From Streptomyces armeniacus (lineage in GTDB: Bacteria > Actinomycetota > Actinomycetes > Streptomycetales > Streptomycetaceae): a stretch of 64,000 nucleotides of DNA. The notes beneath the pieces were generated by a model that worked only from the letters and a program-made list of their open reading frames with translations, searched no databases and had not been told where the DNA came from. Shown here piece after piece: positions 30,907 to 41,094 of this stretch (positions within the stretch are counted from its first letter, which is position 1; each line of letters opens with the position of its first letter). A program made the translations under genes and the position numbers. The stretch lies in contig NZ_CP031320.1 of assembly GCF_003355155.1 (NCBI RefSeq), positions 7,210,978 to 7,274,977 on the forward strand, given 5' to 3'.

Positions 30907-30939
30907 TCGGCGGCAGCGTCGAGTGTTTATAAGGGCCAG
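30907..30939 (+). other. Nextera read-1 adapter remnant, degenerate
   Basis: Bases 30907-30920 match tcgtcggcagcgtc at 13 of 14 positions, and 30921-30939 match the 19-base mosaic end at 13 positions. The tataag core and final cag are intact. It lies between the 5' end of rpfB and the 5' end of a sensor kinase gene. The poor copy suggests uncorrected read errors at a contig edge. Confidence 0.8.
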
Positions 30940-30979
30940 CCCCATGGCGCCAGACGCCCCCGACCGGCAGGCTAGGCCT

Positions 30980-32188
30980 ATGTCCGCGAGCCCCGCGAGC
31001 CCCTACGAGTCCGGGGAAGAGCGCCTCCCGCCACCACGCGGCACCTTCGGTGCGCAGACATGGCGGGAGATCGCGCACCTCCTCGGCAATCTGCCGGTCG
31101 GCCTGATCGGCTTCGTCTACGTCACCGCCTGCGTCTTCGTGGGCGGCGGCCTGTCCGTCACGGTCGTCGGGCTGCCGCTGCTCGCCCTCTGCCTGCTCGG
31201 CTGCCGGCTGTTCGGCAAGCTCGAACGGGCGCGGGCCCGCGGGCTGCTGAGGATGCGGATCGACGAGCCCAGCCCCGTCCACGTTCCGGAGAAGGGCGCC
31301 GTCTCCTGGATCTGGGCGCACCTCAAGGACTCGGTCGCGTGGCGGCACGCGCTCTACGCCTTCATACGGCTGCCGTGGGACGTGTTCACGTTCGTCATCA
31401 CGCTCATGTCCCTCTTCGTCGGCTGGCCGGTGCTGCCCTGGGTCGCGCGCGGCCTGACGAACGTGGACCGCGCGCTCGTACGCGGCCTGCTGTCGCCCTC
31501 CGACGAGTTGGAGCGCCGTATCGCCGAACTCGAGTCGGACCGGGGCACGGTGGTGGACACGGCCGCCGCCGACCTGCGCCGTATCGAACGCGACCTGCAC
31601 GACGGCGCCCAGGCCCGGCTCGTCGCCCTCGCCATGGGCCTCGGCCTGGCCAAGGAGAAGCTCCTCGAAGACCCCGAGGCCGCTGCCGAGATGGTCGACG
31701 AGGCGCACGGCGAAGTGAAGCTCGCCCTCCAGGAGCTCCGCGACCTGGCCCGCGGCATCCACCCCGCCATCCTCACCGACCGCGGCCTGGGCCCGGCGCT
31801 GTCCGCGCTCTCCGCACGCTGCACGGTCCCCGTCAAGGTGGTGTCGGACCTCACGGAGCGCCCGGCGGCGGCGATCGAGGGCATCGCGTATTTCACCGTC
31901 TCGGAGCTCCTGCAGAACATCAGCAAGCACAGCGGGGCGCGTACGGCCCAGGTGGACCTGTGGCGTTCGGACCAGCGGCTGCTGGTGCAGGTGCAGGACG
32001 ACGGCAAGGGCGGCGCGACCTCGTCGCTGACCGCGAGCCCCTCCGGCTCCGGCGGCACGGGGCTGGCCGGTCTCGCCGAGCGGCTTGGCTCCGTCGACGG
32101 CCTGCTGGTGCTGGACTCCCCCGAGGGCGGCCCCACCGTGATCACCGCGGAGCTGCCGTGGCGGCGCCGGGAGTCCGCGGACCGCTGA
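30980..32188 (+). CDS. Sensor histidine kinase, NarL-partner type
   Basis: A 402-residue membrane kinase. An N-terminal sensor region has four hydrophobic segments (NLPVGLIGFVYVTACVFVGG, GLPLLALCLLGCRL, LPWDVFTFVITLMSLFVGWP and nearby). A HisKA_3 box follows with phospho-acceptor His in IERDLHDGAQARLVALAMG, and an HATPase domain with N-box ELLQNISKHSGA and G-box GTGLAGLAERL. It is a close paralogue of the next kinase; the HisKA_3 regions are almost identical. ATG at 30980 and 30944 are both possible. Its promoter region is lost at the adapter junction. Confidence 0.92.
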   Translation: MSASPASPYESGEERLPPPRGTFGAQTWREIAHLLGNLPVGLIGFVYVTACVFVGGGLSVTVVGLPLLALCLLGCRLFGKLERARARGLLRMRIDEPSPVHVPEKGAVSWIWAHLKDSVAWRHALYAFIRLPWDVFTFVITLMSLFVGWPVLPWVARGLTNVDRALVRGLLSPSDELERRIAELESDRGTVVDTAAADLRRIERDLHDGAQARLVALAMGLGLAKEKLLEDPEAAAEMVDEAHGEVKLALQELRDLARGIHPAILTDRGLGPALSALSARCTVPVKVVSDLTERPAAAIEGIAYFTVSELLQNISKHSGARTAQVDLWRSDQRLLVQVQDDGKGGATSSLTASPSGSGGTGLAGLAERLGSVDGLLVLDSPEGGPTVITAELPWRRRESADR

Positions 32189-32407
32189 GGCCCCTGGCCG
32201 CCTGTCCGCCTCCTTGCCCAGGGTGCCGACGCGGTGACGCACGGGCAGCTGAGTCCCCTCGGGAGGTGGGGTAAACCCCAGCCCGAAGACACCGACCGGC
32301 GCCATGGCCCGGGTCCGCCGCGCGCCCGATGCTGGAGTCAGCCCGCTCGTAGTGGTGGGACGGAACCCGGCACCGACGGACGTACTTGACGGATAAGGAC
32401 AGGACAC

Positions 32408-33754
32408 ATGGGAACCACGGCCATGGCATACGGCCCCCCGCAGCACCGGCCGGCTGAGCACCGCCGCTCCTGGGCGGCCGAGATTCTGCTCGCGCCCGTC
32501 GCGGGACGCGCCTGGCGCGAGCTCCTCTACGTGCTGACCAGCCTGCCGATCGCCGTGGTCACCTTCGTCTTCTCGATCACGATGGTGACGCTGGGCGCCG
32601 GACTCCTGATCACGTTCCTGGGCGTGCCCGTGCTCGCCGCCGGCCTCTCGTGCTGCCGCGCCATCGGCGCCATGGAACGGGCGCGGGCCCGCGCGCTGCT
32701 CTGGTACGACGTGGCGGAGCCCGAGCCCGTACGCGCGCTGCAGCGCGGCAAGGGCCTGATGGCGTGGGTCGGCGCGCTGTTCCGGAGCGGGGTGTCCTGG
32801 CGCAGCCTGCTCTACGCGGTGCTGCACTTCCCGTGGGCGACGTTCGCCTTCGCCGTGTCGGTGGTCTTCTGGGCCAACGCCTGGGCGCTGCTGGTCTATC
32901 CCCTCTGGCAGTGGGTCTTCCCCACGTACCTCGACCAGCCCGGCATACAGCTGTGGGGCGACGCGGAAGGGCACGGCTTCTACCTCGACAGCCCGCCCGA
33001 GATCGCCCTCGCCTCCGCCACCGGCCTGGCACTCGTCCTCGTCACGCCGTGGATCATCCGCGGTCTGACCCAGGTCGACCGGCTGATGGTGGCCGGGCTG
33101 CTCGGCCCGTCCAAGCTGGCCGCGCGGGTCTGGGAGCTGGAGTCGGACCGAGGCGCGGTGGTGGACACGGCCGCCGCGGACCTGCGCCGTATCGAACGCG
33201 ACCTGCACGACGGCGCGCAGGCCCGGCTCGTCGCCCTCGCCATGGACCTGGGCCTGGCCAAGGAGAAGCTCCTCGAGGACCCGGAGACCGCCGCGGGGAT
33301 GGTCGACGAGGCGCACGGCGAAGTGAAGCTCGCCCTCCAGGAGCTCCGCGACCTGGCCCGCGGCATCCACCCCGCCATCCTCACCGACCGCGGTCTGAGC
33401 GCCGCGCTGTCCGCGGTCGCCGCACGCTGCACCGTGCCGGTACGGGTCACGGTCGATCTGGATGCCCGGCCCGCCCAGGCCATCGAGGGCATCACGTACT
33501 TCACGGTCTCCGAGCTGCTCCAGAACATCAGCAAGCACGCTCGCGCCACCCGCGCCTCGGTGGACGTCTGGCGGACCGGGGACCGGCTGATGCTCCAGGT
33601 GACGGACGACGGCAAGGGCGGCGCCGGCGCCGGCGCGGGCACCGGGCTGGCCGGCCTTGCCGAGCGGCTGGACTCCGTCGACGGGCTGCTCGTCCTGGAT
33701 TCGCCCGAGGGCGGCCCGACTACTGTTACGGCCGAACTGCCATGGCGCGACTGA
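32408..33754 (+). CDS. Sensor histidine kinase, paralogue of the preceding one
   Basis: A 448-residue membrane kinase of the same group, with a longer sensor region (about residues 35-240) including an extra external or helical insert (LVYPLWQWVFPTYLDQPG). The HisKA_3 box IERDLHDGAQARLVALAMD, NISKHARATRAS and GTGLAGLAERLDS match the first kinase, while the sensor parts have diverged. The ATG is preceded by AAGGAC. Two kinases may feed the single response regulator downstream, each sensing a different condition. Confidence 0.93.
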   Translation: MGTTAMAYGPPQHRPAEHRRSWAAEILLAPVAGRAWRELLYVLTSLPIAVVTFVFSITMVTLGAGLLITFLGVPVLAAGLSCCRAIGAMERARARALLWYDVAEPEPVRALQRGKGLMAWVGALFRSGVSWRSLLYAVLHFPWATFAFAVSVVFWANAWALLVYPLWQWVFPTYLDQPGIQLWGDAEGHGFYLDSPPEIALASATGLALVLVTPWIIRGLTQVDRLMVAGLLGPSKLAARVWELESDRGAVVDTAAADLRRIERDLHDGAQARLVALAMDLGLAKEKLLEDPETAAGMVDEAHGEVKLALQELRDLARGIHPAILTDRGLSAALSAVAARCTVPVRVTVDLDARPAQAIEGITYFTVSELLQNISKHARATRASVDVWRTGDRLMLQVTDDGKGGAGAGAGTGLAGLAERLDSVDGLLVLDSPEGGPTTVTAELPWRD

Positions 33755-33900
33755 TCGGTCCCCCGGCCCGTCACGCCGCGCGCTGAACCCTGCCCGCCCT
33801 GACCGCGTCTGCCTCCCCGAGCGCGGTCTGGGATGCGGCGCGGTCTGGGATGCTGTGCGCATCCCCATCGTGGGTCGGGGGCGGACTTGTGGAGGACAGA

Positions 33901-34560
33901 GTGCGTGTGGTCATCGCTGAGGACTCGGTGCTGCTCCGGGAAGGGCTCACGCGTCTGCTGACCGACCGCGGGCACGAGGTCGTCGCGGGGGTGGGCGACG
34001 GCGAGGCGTTGGTCAAGACGGTGGCGGAGCTCGCGGACGGCGGACAGCTGCCGGACGTGGTGGTCGCCGACGTACGGATGCCGCCGACGCACACCGACGA
34101 GGGCGTACGGGCCGCGGTGCGGCTGCGCGCCGCGCACCCGGGGCTGGGGGTGCTGGTGCTGTCCCAGTACGTGGAGGAGCAGTACGCGACGGAGCTGCTC
34201 GCCGGATCCAGCCACGGGGTCGGCTATTTGCTGAAGGACCGGGTGGCGGAGGTACGCGAGTTCGTCGACGCGGTCGTACGGGTCGCCGAGGGCGGTACGG
34301 CGCTCGACCCGGAGGTCGTCGCGCAGCTGCTGGGGCGGAGCCGCAAGCAGGACGTGCTGGCCGGGCTCACCCCGCGGGAGCGCGAGGTGCTCGGACTGAT
34401 GGCGGAGGGGCGTACGAACTCGGCGATCGCCGCGCAGCTGGTCGTCAGCCACGGAGCCGTGGAGAAGCACGTCAGCAACATCTTCCTGAAGCTGGGGCTC
34501 TCGCAGAGTGACGGGGATCACCGCCGGGTGCTCGCGGTGCTCACGTACCTCAATTCGTAG
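33901..34560 (+). CDS. NarL/FixJ family response regulator
   Basis: A 219-residue DNA-binding regulator. The receiver domain starts VRVVIAEDSVLLREGL with the acidic pocket, the phospho-acceptor Asp is in VVVADVRMPP and the conserved Lys in GYLLKDRV. A LuxR-type helix-turn-helix ends the protein (LTPREREVLGLMAEGRTNSA, then VSHGAVEKHVSNIFLKLGL). GTG at 33901 is preceded by GGAGG. It follows the two kinases in the same direction and is presumably their partner. Targets unknown. Confidence 0.95.
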   Translation: MRVVIAEDSVLLREGLTRLLTDRGHEVVAGVGDGEALVKTVAELADGGQLPDVVVADVRMPPTHTDEGVRAAVRLRAAHPGLGVLVLSQYVEEQYATELLAGSSHGVGYLLKDRVAEVREFVDAVVRVAEGGTALDPEVVAQLLGRSRKQDVLAGLTPREREVLGLMAEGRTNSAIAAQLVVSHGAVEKHVSNIFLKLGLSQSDGDHRRVLAVLTYLNS

Positions 34561-34564
34561 CACG

Positions 34565-34592
34565 CGCTCCGCGGCTCGGTGGCCGCGGAGCG
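34565..34592 (+). terminator. Terminator after the response regulator
   Basis: A perfect 10-base stem (cgctccgcgg and its complement) with an 8-base loop begins 4 bases after the stop codon, closing the two-component operon. Confidence 0.8.
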
Positions 34593-34793
34593 GCACCGCC
34601 GAACGCCGACAGGGCCGGTCAGCACTGGCCACAGCCTGGCTCGGAGCTCAAGGCAGGCTTTAGGTCGCCGGCGGATGATGGCATGTCCGAGTGTCTGGGC
34701 GTCTCACCAGTGTCCAGCATGTGACCACCCGCAGGAACACGACCCACGTAGGATGACGGTGGAGCCGCCGCCTCGAGGGAGGTCAGAATTACC

Positions 34794-36702
34794 GTGACCA
34801 GTCAGGTCAGTAGCCCAGCCGGAGCACGGCCGCCCAACGAGAAGGAAGTCCGGCAGCTGGACCGGGTGATCATCCGGTTCGCGGGAGACTCCGGCGACGG
34901 CATGCAGCTCACCGGTGACCGCTTCACCTCGGAGACGGCGTCCTTCGGAAACGACCTTTCCACGCTGCCGAACTTCCCCGCCGAGATCCGTGCCCCCGCA
35001 GGCACGCTGCCCGGCGTCTCCAGCTTCCAGCTCCACTTCGCGGACCACGACATCCTCACTCCGGGCGACGCCCCGAACGTGCTCGTGGCCATGAACCCGG
35101 CCGCGCTGAAGGCGAACATCGGCGACCTGCCGCGCGGCGCCGAGCTCATCGTCAACACCGACGAGTTCACGAAGCGCGCCATGGCCAAGGTCGGCTACGA
35201 GACCAGTCCGCTCGAGGACGGCTCGCTGGACGGGTACAGCGTGCACGAGGTGCCGTTGACGACGCTGACCGTCGAGGCGCTCAAGGAGTACGACCTGGGC
35301 CGCAAGGAAGCCGGCCGGTCCAAGAACATGTTCGCGCTGGGACTGCTGTCCTGGATGTACCACCGGCCCACGGCGTCCACCGAGCAGTTCCTGCGGACGA
35401 AGTTCGCGAAGAAGCCGGACGTCGCCGAGGCGAACGTCGCGGCGTACCGCGCCGGCTGGAACTTCGGCGAGACCACCGAGGACTTCGCGGTCAGCTACGA
35501 GGTCGCGCCGGCCGCGGCGGCCTTCCCCCCGGGGACGTACCGCAACATCTCGGGCAACCTCGCGCTGTCGTACGGGCTGATCGCCGCCTCCCAGCAGGCG
35601 GATCTGCCGCTGTTCCTCGGCTCGTACCCGATCACGCCCGCGTCGGACGTGCTGCACGAGCTGTCCAAGCACAAGAACTTCGGCGTCCGCACCTTCCAGG
35701 CGGAGGACGAGATCGCCGCCATCGGCGCCGCGCTGGGCGCGGCCTTCGGCGGAGCGCTGGGCGTCACCACCACCTCGGGGCCCGGCGTGGCGCTGAAGTC
35801 GGAGACGATCGGCCTCGCGGTCTCCCTGGAACTGCCGCTGCTGATCCTCGACATCCAGCGCGGCGGGCCGAGCACCGGCCTGCCCACCAAGACCGAGCAG
35901 GCGGACCTGCTGCAGGCGATGTACGGGCGGAACGGCGAGGCGCCGGTGCCGATCGTCGCGCCGTCGACACCCGCGGACTGCTTCACGGCTGCGCTGGACG
36001 CGGCGCGTATCGCGCTGACGTACCGGACGCCGGTCTTCCTGCTGTCCGACGGGTACCTGGCCAACGGCTCCGAGCCCTGGCGCATCCCCGAGATCGACTC
36101 GCTGCCCGACCTGCGCGTGCAGTTCACGCAGGCGCCGAACCACCAACTGGACGACGGCACCGAGGTCTTCTGGCCGTACAAGCGCGACCCGGAGACGCTC
36201 GCCAGGCCCTGGGCGGTGCCCGGCACGCCCGGTCTGGAGCACCGGATCGGCGGCATCGAGAAGCAGGACGGCTCGGGCAACATCTCGTACGACCCGGCCA
36301 ACCACGAGTTCATGGTGCGCACCCGGCAGGCGAAGGTGGACGGGATCGACGTCCCGGACCTGGTGGTCGACGACCCGGGCGCCGAGGACGACGGGCCGGC
36401 CGGCGTGCTGGTGCTGGGCTGGGGCTCCACCTACGGGCCGATCACCGCCGCCGTGCGGCGCATCCGGCGCGCGGGCGGCCGTATAGCGCAGGCCCATCTG
36501 CGCCACCTCAACCCGTTCCCGCGGAATCTCGGTGAGGAGCTGGCGCGTTACGACAAGGTGGTCGTGCCGGAGATGAACCTCGGGCAGCTGGCCGCACTGC
36601 TGCGCGCCAAGTACCTCGTCGACGCGCAGTCCTACACGCAGGTCCGCGGGCTGCCGTTCAAGGCGGAACAGCTCGCGAACGCTCTCAAGGAGGCCATAGA
36701 CA

Positions 36703-36710
<8 letters not shown>
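34794..36710 (+). CDS. korA: 2-oxoacid:ferredoxin oxidoreductase, alpha (fused gamma-alpha) subunit
   Basis: With KorB it interconverts a 2-oxoacid (usually 2-oxoglutarate) plus CoA with acyl-CoA, CO2 and reduced ferredoxin. The 638-residue chain has an N-terminal gamma domain (IIRFAGDSGDGMQLTGDRF) and an alpha domain starting about residue 250 with NLALSYGLIAASQQADLPLF, GSYPITPASDVLHEL, the conserved TTSGPGVALKSE and RGGPSTGLPTKTEQADL. The latter is a 2-oxoglutarate:ferredoxin oxidoreductase hallmark. GTG at 34794 follows GGGAGG. It overlaps korB by 8 bases. Confidence 0.95.
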
Positions 36711-37827
<1,117 letters not shown>

Positions 37828-37883
37828 GGCCGGCCACCGCCGTCGGCGGCTGACCTGCTCGGCGGCCGCGTTCCTGCCGTTCA

Positions 37884-37927
37884 CCCGGCTGTCATGACCG
37901 TCACACAGAACGGGAATGACAGTCGGG
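37884..37927. terminator. Inverted repeat after korB
   Basis: Arms cccggctgtcat and atgacagtcggg pair at 11 of 12 positions around a 20-base loop. It most likely ends korAB transcription, but it also lies 52 bases before rarD and could be an operator. Confidence 0.55.
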
Positions 37928-37978
37928 TGTTTCGGCGTTACCTTCGTGGTGTCTCGCCCCAGCCCCCGGAGGATCCAG

Positions 37979-38956
37979 ATGCAGCCGACGAGCCAGGCCC
38001 GTACCGGCCTCATCTTCGGATTCACCGCCTACGGCCTGTGGGGCCTCCTCCCTCTCTACTGGCATCTGCTGGAGTCCACCCCCGCCCTCGAGACTCTCGC
38101 GCACCGGATGGCGTGGTCACTGCCCACCGCGCTGCTGGTGCTGGTGCTGATGGGCCGCTGGTCGTGGATACGGCCGCTGGCACGGCAACCCAAGAAGCTC
38201 GGGCTGCTTTTCCTCGCCGCCTCCGTGATCTCCGTGAACTGGGGGCTGTTCATCTGGGCGGTCGCCAACGACCGTGTCATCGAGGCGTCCCTCGGCTACT
38301 TCATCAACCCCCTCGTCTCGATCGCGTTCGGTGTGCTGATGCTGCGCGAACGGCTGCGGCCCGCACAGTGGTTGGCCGTCGGCATCGGCGCGCTGGCGGT
38401 GGTGGTGCTCTCCGTCGGCTACGGCCAGGTGCCGTGGCTGTCCATCACGCTCGCCTTCAGCTTCGCCACGTACGGCCTGCTGAAGAAGCGCGTGAAGCTG
38501 GACGGCGTGGAGAGCTTCAGCACGGAGACGGCCATGCAGTTCCTGCCGGCGCTGGGCGTCCTCCTCTATCTCGGAACCCGCGGTGACGCCACGTTCACCA
38601 CGGAGGGTCTCGGGCACGGGCTGCTGCTGGCGTGCACCGGCATCGCCACCGCACTGCCGCTGATCTTCTTCGGCGCCGCGGCCGTACGGCTGCCGCTGTC
38701 GACGATCGGACTGCTTCAGTACATGGCTCCCGCCTTCATGTTCGTGCTGGGGCTGCTGGTCTTCCACGAGCCCATGCCGCCCGAGCGCTGGGCGGGCTTC
38801 CTGCTGGTGTGGACCGCGCTGGTCCTGCTGACGTGGGACGCCCTGCGCCGGGCCCACCACGGCCGGGTGGAGCTGCGCACCCGGGCGGCCGCCGCGGCAG
38901 CGGCGGATCAGCCGTCGAGTGCGGCGACCACGGACTCCATCACCGCCCGCCAGTGA
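37979..38956 (+). CDS. rarD: EamA family transporter, RarD type
   Basis: A 325-residue inner-membrane permease of the drug/metabolite transporter superfamily with ten predicted helices. RarD landmarks are visible: GLIFGFTAYGLWGLLPLYW at the start, AHRMAWSLPTALLVL, NWGLFIWAVANDRVIEASLG and GYFINPLVSIAFGVLMLRER. The second half has FATYGLLKKRVKLDGVESFS and LQYMAPAFMFVLGLLVFHEP. The substrate is not established in this family. ATG at 37979 follows GGAGG. Its last 49 bases overlap the convergent CGNR/SRPBCC gene. Confidence 0.95.
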   Translation: MQPTSQARTGLIFGFTAYGLWGLLPLYWHLLESTPALETLAHRMAWSLPTALLVLVLMGRWSWIRPLARQPKKLGLLFLAASVISVNWGLFIWAVANDRVIEASLGYFINPLVSIAFGVLMLRERLRPAQWLAVGIGALAVVVLSVGYGQVPWLSITLAFSFATYGLLKKRVKLDGVESFSTETAMQFLPALGVLLYLGTRGDATFTTEGLGHGLLLACTGIATALPLIFFGAAAVRLPLSTIGLLQYMAPAFMFVLGLLVFHEPMPPERWAGFLLVWTALVLLTWDALRRAHHGRVELRTRAAAAAAADQPSSAATTDSITARQ

Positions 38957-40017
38957 GCGCGCTGCCGCTCCCGCTCCTCGGGTCCGGCCAGCCGCTCCTG
39001 GTGGAAGCGGAGCACGGCTCTCTCGCTCGCCCCACGGGCCGGTGACACCGCGACCTGCACGGTGGTGTCGTGGTCCCAGCCCGGTGGCCGCCAGGTGATC
39101 CGGATGCGGTCGCCGGGGCGGTGGCTGCGGACCTCTCCGACGGTCCCGTCCGCCGTCTCGAACGACTGGCCCCGATCGGCGTCGTGCAGGTCGACGCCGT
39201 CGCCGAGCCAGCAGGACAGACCCTCGGGACCGGTGATGAAGTCCCATACCGCGCCGGGCGGGTGGGCGAGGGTCTTCGAGACGCCGATCTCCCATCCGGC
39301 GTCCCCGGTCAGTCCGATGCTCGCCGCGGCCCCGGCGCTTCCACTGGTCACGGTGCTGCCCTTGCTTCCTGCGCTGCCGGCCATGGCGGTCACTCCCTCG
39401 TTCTCCCGCGGTGAGTCCTGCTCTTCCTGCCGGGCGCGCAGGGCGCGCACCTTGTGGCGGTTGCCGCAGCGCTCCATGGAGCACCAGCGGCGCCGGCCGG
39501 GCCGCGACGTGTCCACGAAGATCAGGAAGCAGTCGTCGGCCCCGCACTCGCGTATCCGGTGGGCGTACGGACCGGTGAACAGGTCGATCGCGTCCCGGGC
39601 GACGGTCGACAGCAGCTGGGTGCCGGTCGCCGGACGCGCCCACCCGCTGCCGCCCGCGCCGGCCTGCTCCAGAACCGGCGTCAGCGGCGGCTCCGCCGCC
39701 GCGGCGTTCACCGTCTCCAGGTCCTCCGGCCGTGGCTCCCGCCCCCGCAGCCGGTCACGTGCCAGCGTCAGCACTGTGTCGCGGAGCACCCGCGCGGCGG
39801 CCAGCTCCAGCTCCGTCACCTCCAGCTGCGGCGTCGGATCGAGGCGTGAACTGCCGGCCCACACGGCGAGACTGGAGGGCTGGTGCAGCACTTCGTATCG
39901 GGACAGCGGCCCCGGGCCGCCGGTCATGAGCAGCTCCAGACACAGGGAGCCGGGATCGAAGTGGTACGCCACCCCATCTGGTGAATGGAGGGTCATCCCC
40001 GTTGCGGTCTCGCTCAT
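38908..40017 (-). CDS. CGNR zinc-finger / SRPBCC fusion protein
   Basis: A 369-residue protein joining two normally separate modules. The N-terminal half is an ABATE-type region ending in a CGNR zinc finger (about 165-200: RECGADDCFLIF then WCSMERCGNRHK), a DNA-binding-like motif in presumed transcription regulators. A Gly/Ser/Ala-rich linker (about 215-245) leads to an AHSA1/SRPBCC domain (about 250-365) with ISVSKTLAHPPGAV-like start (GVSKTLAHPPGAVWDFIT) and RITWRPPGWDHDTTVQV, a hydrophobic ligand-binding fold. A ligand-sensing regulator is a reasonable reading. ATG at 40017 appears leaderless, six bases after a TATAGT box. Confidence 0.88.
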   Translation of the reverse strand: MSETATGMTLHSPDGVAYHFDPGSLCLELLMTGGPGPLSRYEVLHQPSSLAVWAGSSRLDPTPQLEVTELELAAARVLRDTVLTLARDRLRGREPRPEDLETVNAAAAEPPLTPVLEQAGAGGSGWARPATGTQLLSTVARDAIDLFTGPYAHRIRECGADDCFLIFVDTSRPGRRRWCSMERCGNRHKVRALRARQEEQDSPRENEGVTAMAGSAGSKGSTVTSGSAGAAASIGLTGDAGWEIGVSKTLAHPPGAVWDFITGPEGLSCWLGDGVDLHDADRGQSFETADGTVGEVRSHRPGDRIRITWRPPGWDHDTTVQVAVSPARGASERAVLRFHQERLAGPEERERQRAHWRAVMESVVAALDG

Positions 40018-40038
40018 GTAACCACTATAACTGGTTAC
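40018..40038. promoter_or_regulatory. Perfect palindromic operator over a leaderless promoter
   Basis: GTAACCA and TGGTTAC form a perfect 7-base inverted repeat with a 7-base centre. On the minus strand the centre contains TATAGT, a good -10 box, placed 6 bases before the ATG at 40017, the geometry of a leaderless transcript. The divergent VOC gene starts 35 bases away on the other side. The site is well placed for autoregulation by the CGNR protein and joint control of both genes; this is inferred from position only. Confidence 0.72.
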
Positions 40039-40072
40039 GCAGATATGGGAAGCCCCGATGGAAGGACAGGAC

Positions 40073-40522
40073 ATGACTCTGGGCTGGAAGCTCGTGATCG
40101 ACTCCGCCGACCCGCAGCACCAGGCCGCCTTCTGGTCCGACGTGCTGGGTTACGAGTTGGAGGACAACAGCCTGCGGATCGAGCGGCTTCTGGACCAGGG
40201 CGTCGTCGACGAGTCGCTGTGCGTGGAGTTCAAGGGGCGGAAGTTCTGGCGGGACGCCGCCGCGACCCGGCACCCCGAGGATCCCTTCGACCCGGACAGC
40301 GGCGCGGGCCTGGGCAGAAGGCTGCTCTTCGTGCGGGTGCCGGAGCCGAAGACCGGCAAGAACAGACTGCACATCGACGTGCATTCCGGCCCGGCGGGGC
40401 GTGCCGCCACGGTCGCCCGGCTGGAGTCACTGGGGGCGACGGTGGTCCAGCATGTCAACGAGCCGTCCGGCGAGTGGTCGGTGCTCAAGGACCCGGAGGA
40501 GAACGAGTTCTGTGTGCACTGA
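40073..40522 (+). CDS. VOC (glyoxalase-like) family protein
   Basis: A 149-residue protein of the vicinal oxygen chelate superfamily, in the group with WKLVIDSADPQHQAAFWSDV at the start, RLLFVRVPEPKTGKNRLHID in the middle and VLKDPEENEFCVH at the end. Two beta-alpha-beta-beta-beta units are evident. The His and Glu of the second half could be part of a metal site, but such proteins include enzymes and binding proteins, so activity is undefined. ATG at 40073 follows AAGGAC; ATG at 40058 is an alternative. Divergent from the CGNR/SRPBCC gene over a shared operator-like palindrome. Confidence 0.88.
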   Translation: MTLGWKLVIDSADPQHQAAFWSDVLGYELEDNSLRIERLLDQGVVDESLCVEFKGRKFWRDAAATRHPEDPFDPDSGAGLGRRLLFVRVPEPKTGKNRLHIDVHSGPAGRAATVARLESLGATVVQHVNEPSGEWSVLKDPEENEFCVH

Positions 40523-40550
40523 GAGGCACGGGCCGGAGCCGGACAGCCGA

Positions 40551-40581
40551 CTGCCCGCCCGGTCGGTGAACGGGCGGGCAG
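40551..40581. terminator. Bidirectional terminator hairpin
   Basis: Perfect 11-base arms (ctgcccgcccg and its complement) with a 9-base loop lie between the convergent VOC and phospholipase genes. Confidence 0.85.
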
Positions 40582-40605
40582 GCAGATGATTCGCCGGAGA
40601 GCGGG

Positions 40606-41094
40606 CTAGGCGGCCTTGCCCGTCTTGGCAGCGGTGTCGGCCGGTGCCACTCCGACCGCGGACACGGCCTGGTAGTACGTCCAGGCGAGGCCGTCGCAGG
40701 CGGTCTTCTGCGCACCGGAGTATCCGTTGCAGACGCGCTTCAGGTCCTCGTAGAAGGCGCTGTCGAGCCGCGACTTGTTGGCGTCGAACTGGCCGACGGC
40801 CTTGTAGTTGCGGTAACCGAAGTCGTGCCGGATGCAGGCGTTCTCGAAGGGGAAGCCGAAGGGGTTGTCAGGGGAGCTGCTGCACTTGTCAGTGCTCCAG
40901 TCGAAGCCGTACTCCGACCAATCGCCCTGATTGGCGCGTGCGTTGAGGAATGCCTGCTGGCTGCTCGCGCTGGTCTGGCTCCAGTCGGACATGACCTGCA
41001 GTTTGTCCGCGGCGTTCGCGGGAGCCGCCAAGGCGGCTGTCGTGGCCAGCGCGATGGCCGCGCTGGACAGGCCGGTGATCAACCGACGACGCAT
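40606..41094 (-). CDS. Secreted prokaryotic phospholipase A2
   Basis: A 162-residue exported enzyme that releases the sn-2 fatty acid from phospholipids, related to the S. violaceoruber enzyme. A signal peptide (MRRRLITGLSSAAIALATTA, cleavage likely after APANA) precedes a mature protein of about 133 residues. The active-site segment ENACIRHDFGYRNYK contains the catalytic His-Asp pair and Cys, preceded by the GFDWSTDKCSSSPDNPFGF loop with presumed calcium ligands. Four cysteines would form two disulfides. ATG at 41094 follows GGAGG. Confidence 0.93.
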   Translation of the reverse strand: MRRRLITGLSSAAIALATTAALAAPANAADKLQVMSDWSQTSASSQQAFLNARANQGDWSEYGFDWSTDKCSSSPDNPFGFPFENACIRHDFGYRNYKAVGQFDANKSRLDSAFYEDLKRVCNGYSGAQKTACDGLAWTYYQAVSAVGVAPADTAAKTGKAA

